Positions 51,287-61,085 are shown, numbered from the stretch's first letter. The stretch is 64,000 bases of DNA from DASUBN01 sp036000105 (GCA_036000105.1 DASYGE010000013.1:1-64000); one strand, 5' to 3'. A program made the numbers and translations. Notes: generated by a model from the sequence alone, not told the origin.

Positions 51287-53797
51287 GTGAAGGCAGGCCG
51301 AGCGTTCATCCTGACAGCCGCGTTGCTCGCCTCCGCGCCCCTGTACGCCGACACTGACACCTATATGCCGTCCAACAGCGGCAATGGCCTAGTGTCCGCC
51401 CCCTCGGCTAATACCTCTCCCGCCGCATTGATCGCCAAGGCATTCAAGCACAAGGTGTGGACCTGCGAATCCACTACACCCGGCCAAGGTCCGACACTGG
51501 CACCCGTGGTGCGCGACCAGACTCCCTGCACGCTCTCGCCCTTCAAGCATGACCAATGGGGCATCTGCCCAGCCTTCCCTGCTTCGCCCGTGCTGCCACT
51601 GCCTCCGGAAAGTCCCAAACCGGAACTGCAGCAGGCATTCGTGGTGGGCGATCAAATCGACAGTATCCAGCAGGGCCAGTCCCTGATCACTGGTGACGTG
51701 CAACTGGACCAGGGTGATCGCCGGGTCACCTCCCGGAGCATGACCTATGACAGTGCCACGGGCCTTGCAGTCGCCAAGCAGGACGTTAACTATTTCACAC
51801 CTCAACTCATCATCGCGAGCCCCACGGGGCGTTATGACACCAACAAGGGTTTCGGCAGTTTCGATGACGCAGACTTCTTCCTGCCACTGCGCCACGGACA
51901 CGGTAGCGCCAAGCTGGTGAACTCCCTCGACACCGATCACACCCAGATGTTCGGCGTGGAATACACCACCTGCCCACCCGACAAGGTGGACTGGAGCCTG
52001 GATGCGCCGGACATGTTCCTGGACAGCAGCACCAATACCGGCGAAGCCCACGACGTGACCATCCATTTCCTGGGTGTACCGATATTCTGGACCCCCTATA
52101 TGAACTTCCCGATCTCCGATGACCGCAAATCGGGGTTCCTGGGTGCGGAATTCAGTATCGACAGCGTGAACGGCATCGAGGCGGAGGCGCCGTATTACCT
52201 GAACCTGGCCCCCAACTACGATGCCACCCTCTATCCGCGAGTCATCAGCAAGCGCGGGATACAGACGGGAGCCGACTTCGAGATCCTCACACCCATCAGC
52301 TACGACTACATCTACGCCAGCTACATGCCCCACGACATGGTCTATGACAAGGAATACGGCTTGCTCGGGGACCATGAGCGCGGGCAACTCATCATCAACC
52401 ATAGACTGCAGTTCACCGATTCCCTGAGCATGAGTGGGTTGTACAACTGGGTGTCCGACGACAACTTCTTCCATGATCTGAACAGCGATCTGCCCATCAC
52501 GTCCAGCACCTACTTGAACCGCGACCTGATCATGAAATACATCCCGAACGATGAGCTGAACGTCGAGACGATGATGCAGGATTTCCAGGTGATCGATACG
52601 GCGATCACCCCGGAGAATTATCCCTACAGGCGCATCCCGCGCACGACGTTCAGCTGGGGGAATTACGACGATATGACGGGGGCAGAATATTCAGTGGACG
52701 CCGAACTAGTGCGTTTCCAGCGCGCTGGCCGGCTGGGTGCCTGGCGGCTGGATGCTTCACCCAGCATCAGTTACCCCTTGAGCGCTTCCGGTGGATATTT
52801 CAACCCGACCCTGGCGTGGCGCTATACCGATTATGATCTGGCCGAACAGCAGCAGACCCTGCCGCCCGGTTCACCACAACTCGTGCAAAACCCCTTCCTG
52901 GGTGATGCGCACTTCGCCCGTTCACTGCCCATATTCAACATAGACACCGGGCTCTATTTCGACCGGGATGCCGGTGACTACCTGCAGACCCTGGAGCCGC
53001 AGCTCTATTACCTGCGGGTGCCCTACCGCAACCAATCGGAGATCCCCAGCTTCGATACCCTCGCCACGCAATTCAGCTACACCCAACTGTTCGCCACCAA
53101 CAGTTTCTATGGCGGCGACCGGCAAGCCGATGCCAACCAGTTGAGCTACGCTCTGACTTCGCGGCTGCTGGACACCGAGACTGGAGCTGAAGTGCTGCGC
53201 GGCGATATCGGCCAGATCCGCTATTTCAGCGATCGCAAGATCACGTTCAATGGCGTGCCCCAAACCAACCTGTTCTCCGATATCGCCGGCGACGTGGCGT
53301 ACGTCCTGAATGACGAGTGGACGGCCACTTATCAGCAGTTATGGAGCCCGGTGACCCGCAGGACAGACATGGGTAATGTACTGCTGCAATACCACCCCGG
53401 GTATCACCAGGTAGTGAATCTCGGTTATCAGTACCAGGCAGCGGCTTTCAACGGAACCTTCATCAAACAAAGAGACTTCTCTTTCAGCTGGCCTGTGGCT
53501 GGCAACTGGAGTGCCGTGGGCCGCTGGAATTACGACATCATCAATCACATCACCCTTGAGGACTTCGTCGGCTTCGAATTCGACGACTGTTGCTGGAATT
53601 TCCAGATCCTCCACCGCCACGTCATCGTCGGCAGCGACAGCGTCGGGAGACCGAATTTCGACAACGTATTCTTCTTCCAGCTGTCACTGAAGGGCCTGGT
53701 CACTGCCGGCCGGCACCTCGATGATCTGGTCGAAAATGGTATCCTAGGTTACCAGGACACTACCTTCACCGAATCCCAACAGACGCAGCCACCCTGA
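51287..53797 (+). CDS. lptD: LPS-assembly protein LptD
   Basis: LptD inserts LPS into the outer leaflet. GTG at 51287 with GGAG 8 bases upstream gives 836 residues and a clean signal peptide (FILTAALLASAPLYAD); the frame from 51239 adds an unlikely Cys-rich start. The periplasmic jellyroll is at about 115-240 (VVGDQIDSIQQGQSLITGDV). A barrel of about 500 residues follows, with the DDCC pair near residue 765 equivalent to the C-terminal Cys pair used for disulfides in E. coli. N-terminal Cys are in the region 65-110. surA follows 2 bases later. Confidence 0.95.
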   Translation: MKAGRAFILTAALLASAPLYADTDTYMPSNSGNGLVSAPSANTSPAALIAKAFKHKVWTCESTTPGQGPTLAPVVRDQTPCTLSPFKHDQWGICPAFPASPVLPLPPESPKPELQQAFVVGDQIDSIQQGQSLITGDVQLDQGDRRVTSRSMTYDSATGLAVAKQDVNYFTPQLIIASPTGRYDTNKGFGSFDDADFFLPLRHGHGSAKLVNSLDTDHTQMFGVEYTTCPPDKVDWSLDAPDMFLDSSTNTGEAHDVTIHFLGVPIFWTPYMNFPISDDRKSGFLGAEFSIDSVNGIEAEAPYYLNLAPNYDATLYPRVISKRGIQTGADFEILTPISYDYIYASYMPHDMVYDKEYGLLGDHERGQLIINHRLQFTDSLSMSGLYNWVSDDNFFHDLNSDLPITSSTYLNRDLIMKYIPNDELNVETMMQDFQVIDTAITPENYPYRRIPRTTFSWGNYDDMTGAEYSVDAELVRFQRAGRLGAWRLDASPSISYPLSASGGYFNPTLAWRYTDYDLAEQQQTLPPGSPQLVQNPFLGDAHFARSLPIFNIDTGLYFDRDAGDYLQTLEPQLYYLRVPYRNQSEIPSFDTLATQFSYTQLFATNSFYGGDRQADANQLSYALTSRLLDTETGAEVLRGDIGQIRYFSDRKITFNGVPQTNLFSDIAGDVAYVLNDEWTATYQQLWSPVTRRTDMGNVLLQYHPGYHQVVNLGYQYQAAAFNGTFIKQRDFSFSWPVAGNWSAVGRWNYDIINHITLEDFVGFEFDDCCWNFQILHRHVIVGSDSVGRPNFDNVFFFQLSLKGLVTAGRHLDDLVENGILGYQDTTFTESQQTQPP

Positions 53798-53799
53798 AA

Positions 53800-55287
53800 A
53801 TGCACACGCCCCACACGCTCCGCGCCTGGCGCGCATCCCTATGCCTCATCTGCCTCTTCCTGCTCGCCTTCGCCGGCTGCAGCAGCGTGCCGCGGACCCA
53901 CACCCGCGCCCAGGTAGCCTCCCGAGGCGCAAAACCTGCGGCCCTTGCGGTACCCGCCGCCGTCACGACGGCCGCTCCGGCCAAGGTCACGAAAGCTGCT
54001 GCCGCCCCCGCGAGCGCTACCCAGACCGCCTCTGTGACAGCCGAACCCCCCCTGCCCCAGCCTGGTGTACTGCTGGACCGAGTCGTAGCGGTGGTCGATG
54101 ACGATGTCATCCTGAAGAGCGAACTGGATGCCCATACCCAAGAGGTTCTAAAGCAGATACAAGCCCAGAACACCCCTCTGCCCCCGCTAGACGTGCTTCA
54201 AAAGCAAGTACTGGATCAGATGATCACAGCCCGCATTGAGCTGGAACAGGCGGCAAACAGGGGCATCACCGTCAGCGACGATACCGTAAACCAGGCCTTA
54301 AGCAATATAGCTACCCGAGCGGGAGTCACTCTCAACCAATTGCCTGATAGCCTGAAGAAACAGGGTATCGACTATGCGGCCTTCCGCCGGGACCTACGTG
54401 ACCAGATCATCATCCAAAACCTTGAGCAGCAGGTCTTGAGCGACGAGCTGCACATCACCCAGCAAGAGCTGGATGATCAGATGCATGCCGACCAGCTGAA
54501 CGGTAACTCCGGAAACGAATACCACTTGTCGCAGATATTGGTAGCTCTGCCGCTGAACCCGAGCCCCGAGCAGGTGGCGGCCGCCAGGAAGAAGGCGGAC
54601 GACATCTACCAGAAGCTCAAGGGCGGCGCGGACTTCGCCGCCACCGCCGTGGCCCTATCCGATGACCAACAGGCCCTCAAGGGCGGCGACCTGGGATGGC
54701 GCAAGGGTGCGGAATTGCCCACGGTGTTCGCGAGCGTCGTGCCCCAGATGAAGGCCGGCGACTTCTCCACCCCGATCCAGAGCATCATCGGCTTCCACAT
54801 CGTCAAGCTGAATGAAGTGAAGCAGGGCCAGAGCACGGCGATGGTCACCCAGACCCACGCGCGCCACATCCTGCTCCGCACGGGCGCGACCATGACCGAA
54901 GCCCAGGCCAAAGCGAAGATCCAGGCCCTCTACCAGCAGATAAAGGCTGGCGCCGACTTCGCCAAACTCGCGGAAGAGAATTCCGCCGATCCGGGCTCCG
55001 CCAAACAGGGCGGCGACCTCGGTTGGGTGGACCCGGGTGCGACGGTGCCAGAGTTCGACGCCGCCATGGCCAAGCTGCAGCCCGGCGAGGTTAGCGCACC
55101 CTTCCAGACGCAGTTCGGCTGGCACATCGTGCAGGTGCTGGGCCGCCGCCAGGCAGAGCAGACCGATGAGAGCCGCAAGAACGCGGCTTACCAGGCCATC
55201 TACAACCGCAAGTCGGAAGACGTGATCCAGCACTGGCTGGGTCAGATGAAGGATGCGGCATTCATCGAGTATCACCTGGACCAGTGA
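53800..55287 (+). CDS. surA: SurA-type chaperone/PPIase with lipoprotein signal
   Basis: SurA escorts unfolded outer-membrane proteins. The 495-residue protein has a SurA N-domain (about 88-215, LLDRVVAVVDDDVILKSEL), two parvulin domains (about 240-345 and 355-460, ARHILLRTG and GGDLGWVDPG) and the C-terminal SurA helix (DESRKNAAYQAIYNRKSED). Unusually, the first 27 residues end in LLAFAGCSSVP, a good lipobox with Cys27 and Ser at +2, followed by an Ala/Pro/Thr linker of about 60 residues. It would be tethered to the outer membrane. The order lptD-surA-pdxA-rsmA is standard. Confidence 0.93.
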   Translation: MHTPHTLRAWRASLCLICLFLLAFAGCSSVPRTHTRAQVASRGAKPAALAVPAAVTTAAPAKVTKAAAAPASATQTASVTAEPPLPQPGVLLDRVVAVVDDDVILKSELDAHTQEVLKQIQAQNTPLPPLDVLQKQVLDQMITARIELEQAANRGITVSDDTVNQALSNIATRAGVTLNQLPDSLKKQGIDYAAFRRDLRDQIIIQNLEQQVLSDELHITQQELDDQMHADQLNGNSGNEYHLSQILVALPLNPSPEQVAAARKKADDIYQKLKGGADFAATAVALSDDQQALKGGDLGWRKGAELPTVFASVVPQMKAGDFSTPIQSIIGFHIVKLNEVKQGQSTAMVTQTHARHILLRTGATMTEAQAKAKIQALYQQIKAGADFAKLAEENSADPGSAKQGGDLGWVDPGATVPEFDAAMAKLQPGEVSAPFQTQFGWHIVQVLGRRQAEQTDESRKNAAYQAIYNRKSEDVIQHWLGQMKDAAFIEYHLDQ

Positions 55288-56282
55288 TCCGGCCGCCCAT
55301 GTCCGCAGGCATACCCCGCATCGCGCTCACCTCCGGTGAACCGGCGGGCATCGGCCCGGACATCTGCATACGTCTGGCGCGGACGGATCATGCCACCGAC
55401 CTGGTGGTATTCGCCGACCCGGAACTCCTCACCGCACGCGCGCGACAGCTCGGCCTGCCTATCTCCCTCGATACCAGCGATTTATCCCATGGCCCCCAGG
55501 CTGCCGGTCGCCTGCGCGTGAAGCCCGTGAAGCTGCGCAGTCCCGTCCAGGCAGGACGGCTGGATACGGCGAACGCTCCTTACGTCATCGAGATGCTGGG
55601 ACGGGCCACGGACGGCTGCCTCAAGGGCGAGTTCGACGCGCTCGTCACCGCGCCCGTACACAAGGGCGTGATCAACGATGCCGGCATCCCTTTCACAGGC
55701 CACACAGAGTTCCTGGCGGCCCGCTGTCATGCATCTGATCCTGTGATGATGCTGGCCGCCGGCGTACTACGGGTGGCACTGGCCACCACGCACCTGGCAC
55801 TCAAGGACGTGCCGCAGGCCATCAGCAGTGAACGCCTACAGCACGTGCTGGGCACGCTGCGGGAAGGCCTGCGCACCCGCTTCGGTATCGCCGAACCTCA
55901 TGTGCTGGTGCTGGGGCTGAATCCCCATGCCGGTGAGGGCGGACATCTGGGACGCGAGGAACTGGAGGTGATCCAGCCCGCCTGCGAGGCCATGCGTGCC
56001 AAGGGCATGCGTATCACGGGACCCGTCTCGGCCGACACTGCCTTCAATCCCGCACGCATGGGCGGCGTAGATGTGGTGCTCGCCATGTACCACGACCAGG
56101 GCCTGCCGGTGCTGAAGTACGCGGGTTTCGGCGACGCGGTGAACATCACCCTCGGACTGCCCATCGTGCGCACCTCAGTGGATCACGGCACCGCCCTGGA
56201 GCTCGCCGGGACTGGTCGCGCCGAACACAGCAGCCTGGAGGCCGCGCTGCAGGCAGCCCTCGTCATGCTGCGGCACGGCTGA
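55284..56282 (+). CDS. pdxA: 4-hydroxythreonine-4-phosphate dehydrogenase
   Basis: PdxA acts in pyridoxal-phosphate synthesis. The frame from GTG at 55284 overlaps the surA stop (GTGA); an ATG five codons later gives the more typical start. Motifs are ALTSGEPAGIGPDI, the metal His in PFTGHTEFLAARC, GLNPHAGEGGHLGREEL and VLAMYHDQGLPVLKY with another metal His. About 330 residues is normal. The stop and the rsmA start share one base. Confidence 0.95.
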   Translation: MIRPPMSAGIPRIALTSGEPAGIGPDICIRLARTDHATDLVVFADPELLTARARQLGLPISLDTSDLSHGPQAAGRLRVKPVKLRSPVQAGRLDTANAPYVIEMLGRATDGCLKGEFDALVTAPVHKGVINDAGIPFTGHTEFLAARCHASDPVMMLAAGVLRVALATTHLALKDVPQAISSERLQHVLGTLREGLRTRFGIAEPHVLVLGLNPHAGEGGHLGREELEVIQPACEAMRAKGMRITGPVSADTAFNPARMGGVDVVLAMYHDQGLPVLKYAGFGDAVNITLGLPIVRTSVDHGTALELAGTGRAEHSSLEAALQAALVMLRHG

Positions 56283-57049
56283 TGCAGCACCGTCCGCGCA
56301 AGCGTTTCGGCCAGCATTTCCTCCACGATCAACGCATCATCGGCAAGATACTCGCGGCCATCGCGCCGCAGCCCGGCGAACGGTTGCTGGAGATCGGCCC
56401 GGGCTTGGGTGCCATCAGCCTGCCGCTGCTGGAACGCTGCGGCGCTCTCACCGCCATCGAACTGGACCGGGATGTGATCCCGGAGCTGCAGGCCGCGGCT
56501 GCGGGCAAAGGCGAGCTGCGGGTGATCCAGGGGGATGCTCTCAAAGCCGATATCTCGGCCCTGGCGCCCGTTGGGGAGAAGCTGCGGCTCCTGGGCAATC
56601 TGCCCTACAACATCTCCACCCCCCTGCTGTTCCATTTCCTGGAACACGCCGACCGCATCAGCGACATGCATTTCATGCTGCAGAAGGAAGTGGTGACACG
56701 CATGGCCGCGGGTCCCGGCGGCAAGGAATACGGACGTCTCACAGTGATGCTGGCGGCGCGTTGCAAGGTACAGCCCTTATTCAACATCGGTTCCGGCGCC
56801 TTCAGGCCCCCACCCAAGGTGGAATCGAGTTTCGTGCGGCTCACACCTCACAAAGTGCCGCCCTTCCCCATCACCGATCCGACGCGCTTCGCCCAGGTCG
56901 TCGCCCAAGCCTTCAGCCACCGCCGTAAGACCCTGCGCAATGCACTGGCTGGACTCGTAGAAGCAGACGCGATGCTCGCAGCGGGCATAGATCCACAGGC
57001 CCGCCCGGAGACCCTCAGCGCGAAGGACTTCGCACGCCTAAGCGCCTGA
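56282..57049 (+). CDS. rsmA: 16S rRNA dimethyladenosine transferase
   Basis: RsmA (KsgA) dimethylates A1518 and A1519 of 16S rRNA. The 255-residue protein begins RKRFGQHFLHD, has the SAM loop LLEIGPGLGAISLPLLER and the catalytic LLGNLPYNISTPLLFHF, and ends with the helical domain FSHRRKTLRNAL. All are conserved. It overlaps pdxA by one base (TGATG). Confidence 0.97.
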   Translation: MQHRPRKRFGQHFLHDQRIIGKILAAIAPQPGERLLEIGPGLGAISLPLLERCGALTAIELDRDVIPELQAAAAGKGELRVIQGDALKADISALAPVGEKLRLLGNLPYNISTPLLFHFLEHADRISDMHFMLQKEVVTRMAAGPGGKEYGRLTVMLAARCKVQPLFNIGSGAFRPPPKVESSFVRLTPHKVPPFPITDPTRFAQVVAQAFSHRRKTLRNALAGLVEADAMLAAGIDPQARPETLSAKDFARLSA

Positions 57050-57144
57050 AACGCCGCGCGACATCTCGGCGCTTAGGCTTCAGTCAACTGATGTAAGCGC
57101 CGCGGTTTCGCGTAAAATGGCGGCATGCAACGCCCGGCCATCTC

Positions 57145-57531
57145 ATGACTGCCCCCAGCCAACCCAACGACATCCGCGTGGACGTGGAGACGGCCTTCGT
57201 GCCGGACCAGTCCGATCCCGGACAGAACCGCTTCGTGTTCTCCTACACCATCACCATACGCAACCAGGGCGGCGTGTCCGCCAAGCTGCTCAACCGCCAT
57301 TGGGTCATCACCGACTCCAATGGCAAGGTGCAGGAAGTGCGTGGCGAGGGTGTGGTGGGGGAACAGCCCCATATCAAGCCCGGTGAGGGTTTCCGCTATT
57401 CCAGCGGTGCAGTGCTGGAGACCCCCGTGGGCTCGATGCAGGGCGCTTACCAGATGCAGAATGACCGCGGCGAGACCTTCGATGCCCCCATCGCGCCGTT
57501 CCGGCTCGCGGTGCCGGGTGTGCTGCACTAG
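57145..57531 (+). CDS. apaG: ApaG (DUF525) protein
   Basis: The 128-residue single-domain protein with a fibronectin-like fold matches ApaG: RFVFSYTITIRNQGGVSAKLLNRHW, VVGEQPHIKPGEGFRYSSGA and GSMQGAYQM. The function is uncertain; it has been linked to divalent cations and nucleotides. It lies directly before apaH, 6 bases apart, as usual. Confidence 0.95.
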   Translation: MTAPSQPNDIRVDVETAFVPDQSDPGQNRFVFSYTITIRNQGGVSAKLLNRHWVITDSNGKVQEVRGEGVVGEQPHIKPGEGFRYSSGAVLETPVGSMQGAYQMQNDRGETFDAPIAPFRLAVPGVLH

Positions 57532-57537
57532 CAGCCG

Positions 57538-58377
57538 ATGGCGACTTTCGCCGTCGGAGATATCCAGGGTTGCTTCGATGAGCTGAAACGGCTCCTGGAC
57601 CGCATCCATTTCGATGCCGCGGAAGACACCCTGTGGTTCACCGGCGACCTAGTGAACCGCGGACCGCGCTCCCTTGAGACCCTGCGCTTCGTCAAAGACC
57701 TGGGCAGACACGCGGTATGCGTACTGGGCAACCATGACCTGCATCTCTTGGCCGTGGCCGCCGGCACCACAGATGCCAAGCAGGGCGATACCCTGGATGA
57801 AGTGCTGGCCGCCCCTGACAGGGACGAGCTGCTCCACTGGCTGAGACAGCTCCCGCTCCTGCATCACGACCAGACACTGGGTTACACCCTGGTGCATGCC
57901 GGACTCCCACCGCAATGGGATCTGGCCCTGGCAGAGGCCTGCGCACGGGAACTGGAGACCGCGCTCCGCAGCACCGGCCATCTGGAATTCTTCCGCAATA
58001 TGTACGGTAACGAACCGCGCCGCTGGTCGCCGGATCTCGCCGGCCTAGAGCGCCTGCGGTTCATAGTCAATTGCTTCACACGCTTGCGTTACTGCAGTGC
58101 GGACGGCGCACTGGACCTCAAACCCAAGGGTGCCCCGGGCAGCCAAGCCTCGGGGCTCATGCCCTGGTTCGAGGTACCGGGGCGGCTCAGTGCCGGGCTG
58201 CACATCCTCTTCGGCCACTGGTCCACCGTGGGCGAGAGCCGGGACCGGAACGTCCATGCCCTGGATACGGGCTGCGTCTGGGGCGGGCGGCTCACGGCGC
58301 TGCGGCTGGATGGGGACGATAGCGGCAGCTGGTATTGCGTGAATTGCGCCGGCGCCCAGCGGCCCGGCGGCGACTGA
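57538..58377 (+). CDS. apaH: diadenosine tetraphosphatase
   Basis: ApaH hydrolyses Ap4A and removes NpnN caps from RNA. The 279-residue metallophosphatase has FAVGDIQGCFDELKRLLD, WFTGDLVNRGPRS, VLGNHDLHLLAVA and the C-terminal LFGHWSTVG. Length and motifs are standard. The catabolic SDR begins 12 bases after its stop; whether the kynurenine operon has its own promoter inside apaH cannot be seen. Confidence 0.96.
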   Translation: MATFAVGDIQGCFDELKRLLDRIHFDAAEDTLWFTGDLVNRGPRSLETLRFVKDLGRHAVCVLGNHDLHLLAVAAGTTDAKQGDTLDEVLAAPDRDELLHWLRQLPLLHHDQTLGYTLVHAGLPPQWDLALAEACARELETALRSTGHLEFFRNMYGNEPRRWSPDLAGLERLRFIVNCFTRLRYCSADGALDLKPKGAPGSQASGLMPWFEVPGRLSAGLHILFGHWSTVGESRDRNVHALDTGCVWGGRLTALRLDGDDSGSWYCVNCAGAQRPGGD

Positions 58378-58389
58378 TATAGTGATGTC

Positions 58390-59199
58390 ATGAGCGACAA
58401 CCACAGCCTGATGAACCTGCGGCTCGACGGCAAATGGGCCCTGGTCTGCGGCGCCAGCAAGGGCATAGGCGCGGCCACGGCCCGGGCCCTGGCGGACCTG
58501 GGGGCCGATGTGACCCTGGTGTCACGCTCCGAGGAGAGCCTCAAGAAGACCTTCCAGCAGCTGCGGGCCGTGGGCACCCAGCGGCACGGATACTTCATCG
58601 CTGATTTCGACCAGCCGGATGGCCTCAAGGCCGCCGTGGACAAATGGTTGAAGCAGAACCTGCGGGTACAGATCCTGGTGAACAATACCGGCGGTCCGCC
58701 CGGCGGCCCGGCCCAGGCAGCCAAGCCCGAAGAATACCTGGCCGCCTTCAGCCGCCACCTCATCTGCAACCAGATACTGGTGCAGGCCCTCCTGCCCGCC
58801 ATGCGCCAGGCCGGCTATGGCCGCATCATCAACGTGATCTCCACGTCCGTGAAAGAACCCATCAAGGGTCTCGGTGTATCCAACACCGTACGCGCCGCCG
58901 TGGCGAGTTGGGCCAAAACCCTCGCCGGTGAACTGGGCCCCTATGGCATCACCGTGAACAACGTGCTGCCTGGCTACACCCGCACCGACAGGCTCATCAG
59001 CCTGTTCAGCAGCCGCGCCGAGAAGGAGAACCGCTCCGTGGCGGATATCGAAGCGGAGGCCCGTGCCCTCATCCCCTTGGGTCGCATCGCCGAGGCCGAA
59101 GAGATCGCCGCCGCCATCGCCTTCCTCGCTTCGCCGGCCGCCGGTTACATCACCGGCGTGAGCCTGCCGGTGGACGGCGGTCGCATCCAGGGTCTCTAG
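58390..59199 (+). CDS. atypical short-chain dehydrogenase of the kynurenine cluster
   Basis: The 269-residue Rossmann protein has a nucleotide loop (LVCGASKGIGAATARAL, about 18-34), LVNNTGGPPGG at about 97-107 in place of NNAG, and the terminal ITGVSLPVDGGRIQGL. The usual catalytic Tyr-x-x-x-Lys is replaced by Ser164-Asn-Thr-Val-Arg168, so ordinary SDR chemistry is doubtful. It is the first gene of the kynurenine operon and precedes the semialdehyde dehydrogenase by 2 bases. It may bind a pathway intermediate, or use another proton relay. The reaction is unassigned. Confidence 0.8.
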   Translation: MSDNHSLMNLRLDGKWALVCGASKGIGAATARALADLGADVTLVSRSEESLKKTFQQLRAVGTQRHGYFIADFDQPDGLKAAVDKWLKQNLRVQILVNNTGGPPGGPAQAAKPEEYLAAFSRHLICNQILVQALLPAMRQAGYGRIINVISTSVKEPIKGLGVSNTVRAAVASWAKTLAGELGPYGITVNNVLPGYTRTDRLISLFSSRAEKENRSVADIEAEARALIPLGRIAEAEEIAAAIAFLASPAAGYITGVSLPVDGGRIQGL

Positions 59200-59201
59200 A
59201 C

Positions 59202-60644
59202 ATGCTGGAGATCCGGAATTACATTGACGGGAAACAACTCGCCGCCGCCTCTGGCGGCTGGCTGGACGATTTCGAGCCCGCTAGCGCCGCGATCTACGCC
59301 CGCCTACCCGATTCCAGCGCCGCGGATGTGGACATGGCCGTGGCCGCGGCCAGCAATGCCTTCCCTGCCTGGTCGGCGCTGTCCGGTGAAGAACGCGGCC
59401 GCTGGCTGCTCAAGCTCGCAGACCTGGTGGAACGGGATTCCGAGAGACTGGCACGCGCCGAAAGCATGGACAGCGGCAAGCCCGTGGACCTGGCGCGGCG
59501 CCTGGACATACCGCGCGCCGTCTCCAACCTGCGCTTCTTCGCCGCCGCCGCCAGCCAATATGCCAGCGAATCCCATGCCATGGAATCCGACGCCATCAAC
59601 TACACCCTGCGCTCGCCCATCGGCGTGGTGGGCTGCATCTCCCCCTGGAACCTGCCGTTGTACCTCTTCACCTGGAAGATCGCCCCGGCGCTCGCCGCGG
59701 GCAACTGCGTGGTGGCCAAGCCCTCCGAGATCACGCCCATGACGGCGTATCTCTTCGGTGAGCTGTGCATGGAAGCGGGGCTGCCGACCGGCGTGCTCAA
59801 CATCGTGCATGGCTTGGGCTCCAAAGCCGGCAGCGCCCTCGTGGACCATCCGCAGGTGAAAGCCGTATCCTTCACCGGCGGCACCAGTACCGGCGTCGAC
59901 ATCGCCGCCCGCGCCGCACCCAAGTTCAAGAAGCTCTCCCTGGAACTCGGCGGCAAGAATCCCGTGCTGGTGTTCGCCGATTGCGACTGGGAACTGGCCC
60001 TCGCGGAATGCCTGCGTGCGGCGTTCACCAACCAGGGCGAGATCTGTTTCTGTGGCTCGCGGCTCTACGTGGAGCGGAGCATCTACGCAAGATTCCGCGA
60101 TGCCTTCGTGGAACGCGCCAAGGTGCTACGCCAGGGAGATCCCCTGCAGGAAGGCATCCAGCAGGGCGCGCTGGTCTCGGAAGCCCATCTGCAGAAGGTG
60201 CTGGGGTATATCAAACTCGCGAAGCAGGAAGGTGGCAAACTCCTCTGCGGCGGCAAGCGCATCCAACTGGCCGGCCGCTGCGCCAAGGGCTGGTTCCTGG
60301 AACCCACGGTCATCGAGGGCCTGGGTACCCACTGCCGGGTTAACCAGGAAGAGATCTTTGGACCGGTGGTGACCCTCATGCCCTTCGACACCGAAGAAGA
60401 GGCTCTGTACTACGCCAACGACACAGCCTATGGATTGACCGCCACGATATTCAGTTCCGACGTGGCCCGCTGCCATCGTCTCGCGGCCAAGCTCGAAGCC
60501 GGCCTCATCTGGGTGAATTGCTGGATGCTGCGGGATCTGCGCGTGCCCATGGGCGGCGTGAAGCAATCGGGCGTGGGCCGGGAAGGCGGCTTCGAAGCCA
60601 TGCGCTTCTTCACCGAAGCCAGGAATGTCTGCATCAAATTCTAG
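59202..60644 (+). CDS. nbaE: 2-aminomuconate 6-semialdehyde dehydrogenase
   Basis: This aldehyde dehydrogenase oxidises 2-aminomuconate semialdehyde, or its hydroxymuconate relative, with NAD. The 480-residue protein has ISPWNLPLYLFTWKIAPALA, the Glu in LSLELGGKNPVLVF, the catalytic Cys in NQGEICFCGSRLYV and EEIFGPVVTLMPF. The close HMSDH-type sequence and its place between the RidA and ACMSD genes support the assignment; 2-hydroxymuconate semialdehyde is an alternative substrate. Confidence 0.88.
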   Translation: MLEIRNYIDGKQLAAASGGWLDDFEPASAAIYARLPDSSAADVDMAVAAASNAFPAWSALSGEERGRWLLKLADLVERDSERLARAESMDSGKPVDLARRLDIPRAVSNLRFFAAAASQYASESHAMESDAINYTLRSPIGVVGCISPWNLPLYLFTWKIAPALAAGNCVVAKPSEITPMTAYLFGELCMEAGLPTGVLNIVHGLGSKAGSALVDHPQVKAVSFTGGTSTGVDIAARAAPKFKKLSLELGGKNPVLVFADCDWELALAECLRAAFTNQGEICFCGSRLYVERSIYARFRDAFVERAKVLRQGDPLQEGIQQGALVSEAHLQKVLGYIKLAKQEGGKLLCGGKRIQLAGRCAKGWFLEPTVIEGLGTHCRVNQEEIFGPVVTLMPFDTEEEALYYANDTAYGLTATIFSSDVARCHRLAAKLEAGLIWVNCWMLRDLRVPMGGVKQSGVGREGGFEAMRFFTEARNVCIKF

Positions 60645-60668
60645 TTGCCAGAAGTCACGGATAGAGAT

Positions 60669-61085
60669 ATGAAAGAGAGCCCGATACATTCCTCCAAGGC
60701 GCCGGAACCCGTGGGCCTCTATCCTCACGCACGCCGCGTCGGCGACCTGCTGTTCCTCTCAGGTGTGGGTCCGCGCAAACGCGGTAGCAAGGAGATCCCC
60801 GGCGTCACCCTGGACGCCCAGGGCAAGATCGTGGCTTACGACATCGAAGTCCAGTGCCGCTCGGTGTTCGATAACGTACGTTATATCCTGGAAGATGCGG
60901 GCTCCGGTTGGGACAAGCTCGTAGACGTGACGGTATTTCTTACAGACATGCAGCGGGATTTCCCCACCTATAACCGGCTCTACGCCGAGTATTTCAAGGA
61001 TAACCAGCCCTGCCGTACTACCGTGCAGGTCATCGCCCTGCCCACCACTATCGCCATCGAATTGAAGTGCATAGCGACCATCTGA
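60669..61085 (+). CDS. nbaF: RidA-family 2-aminomuconate deaminase
   Basis: The ATG at 60669 gives 138 residues (a TTG 24 bases earlier is open but lacks a good site). The RidA fold is seen in GDLLFLSGVGPRK, SVFDNVRYILEDAGSGWDKL and the anion-binding Arg in PCRTTVQVIALP. Clusters with ACMSD and this dehydrogenase carry such proteins as 2-aminomuconate deaminase, releasing ammonia to give 4-oxalocrotonate. A general enamine deaminase is the alternative. Confidence 0.85.
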   Translation: MKESPIHSSKAPEPVGLYPHARRVGDLLFLSGVGPRKRGSKEIPGVTLDAQGKIVAYDIEVQCRSVFDNVRYILEDAGSGWDKLVDVTVFLTDMQRDFPTYNRLYAEYFKDNQPCRTTVQVIALPTTIAIELKCIATI

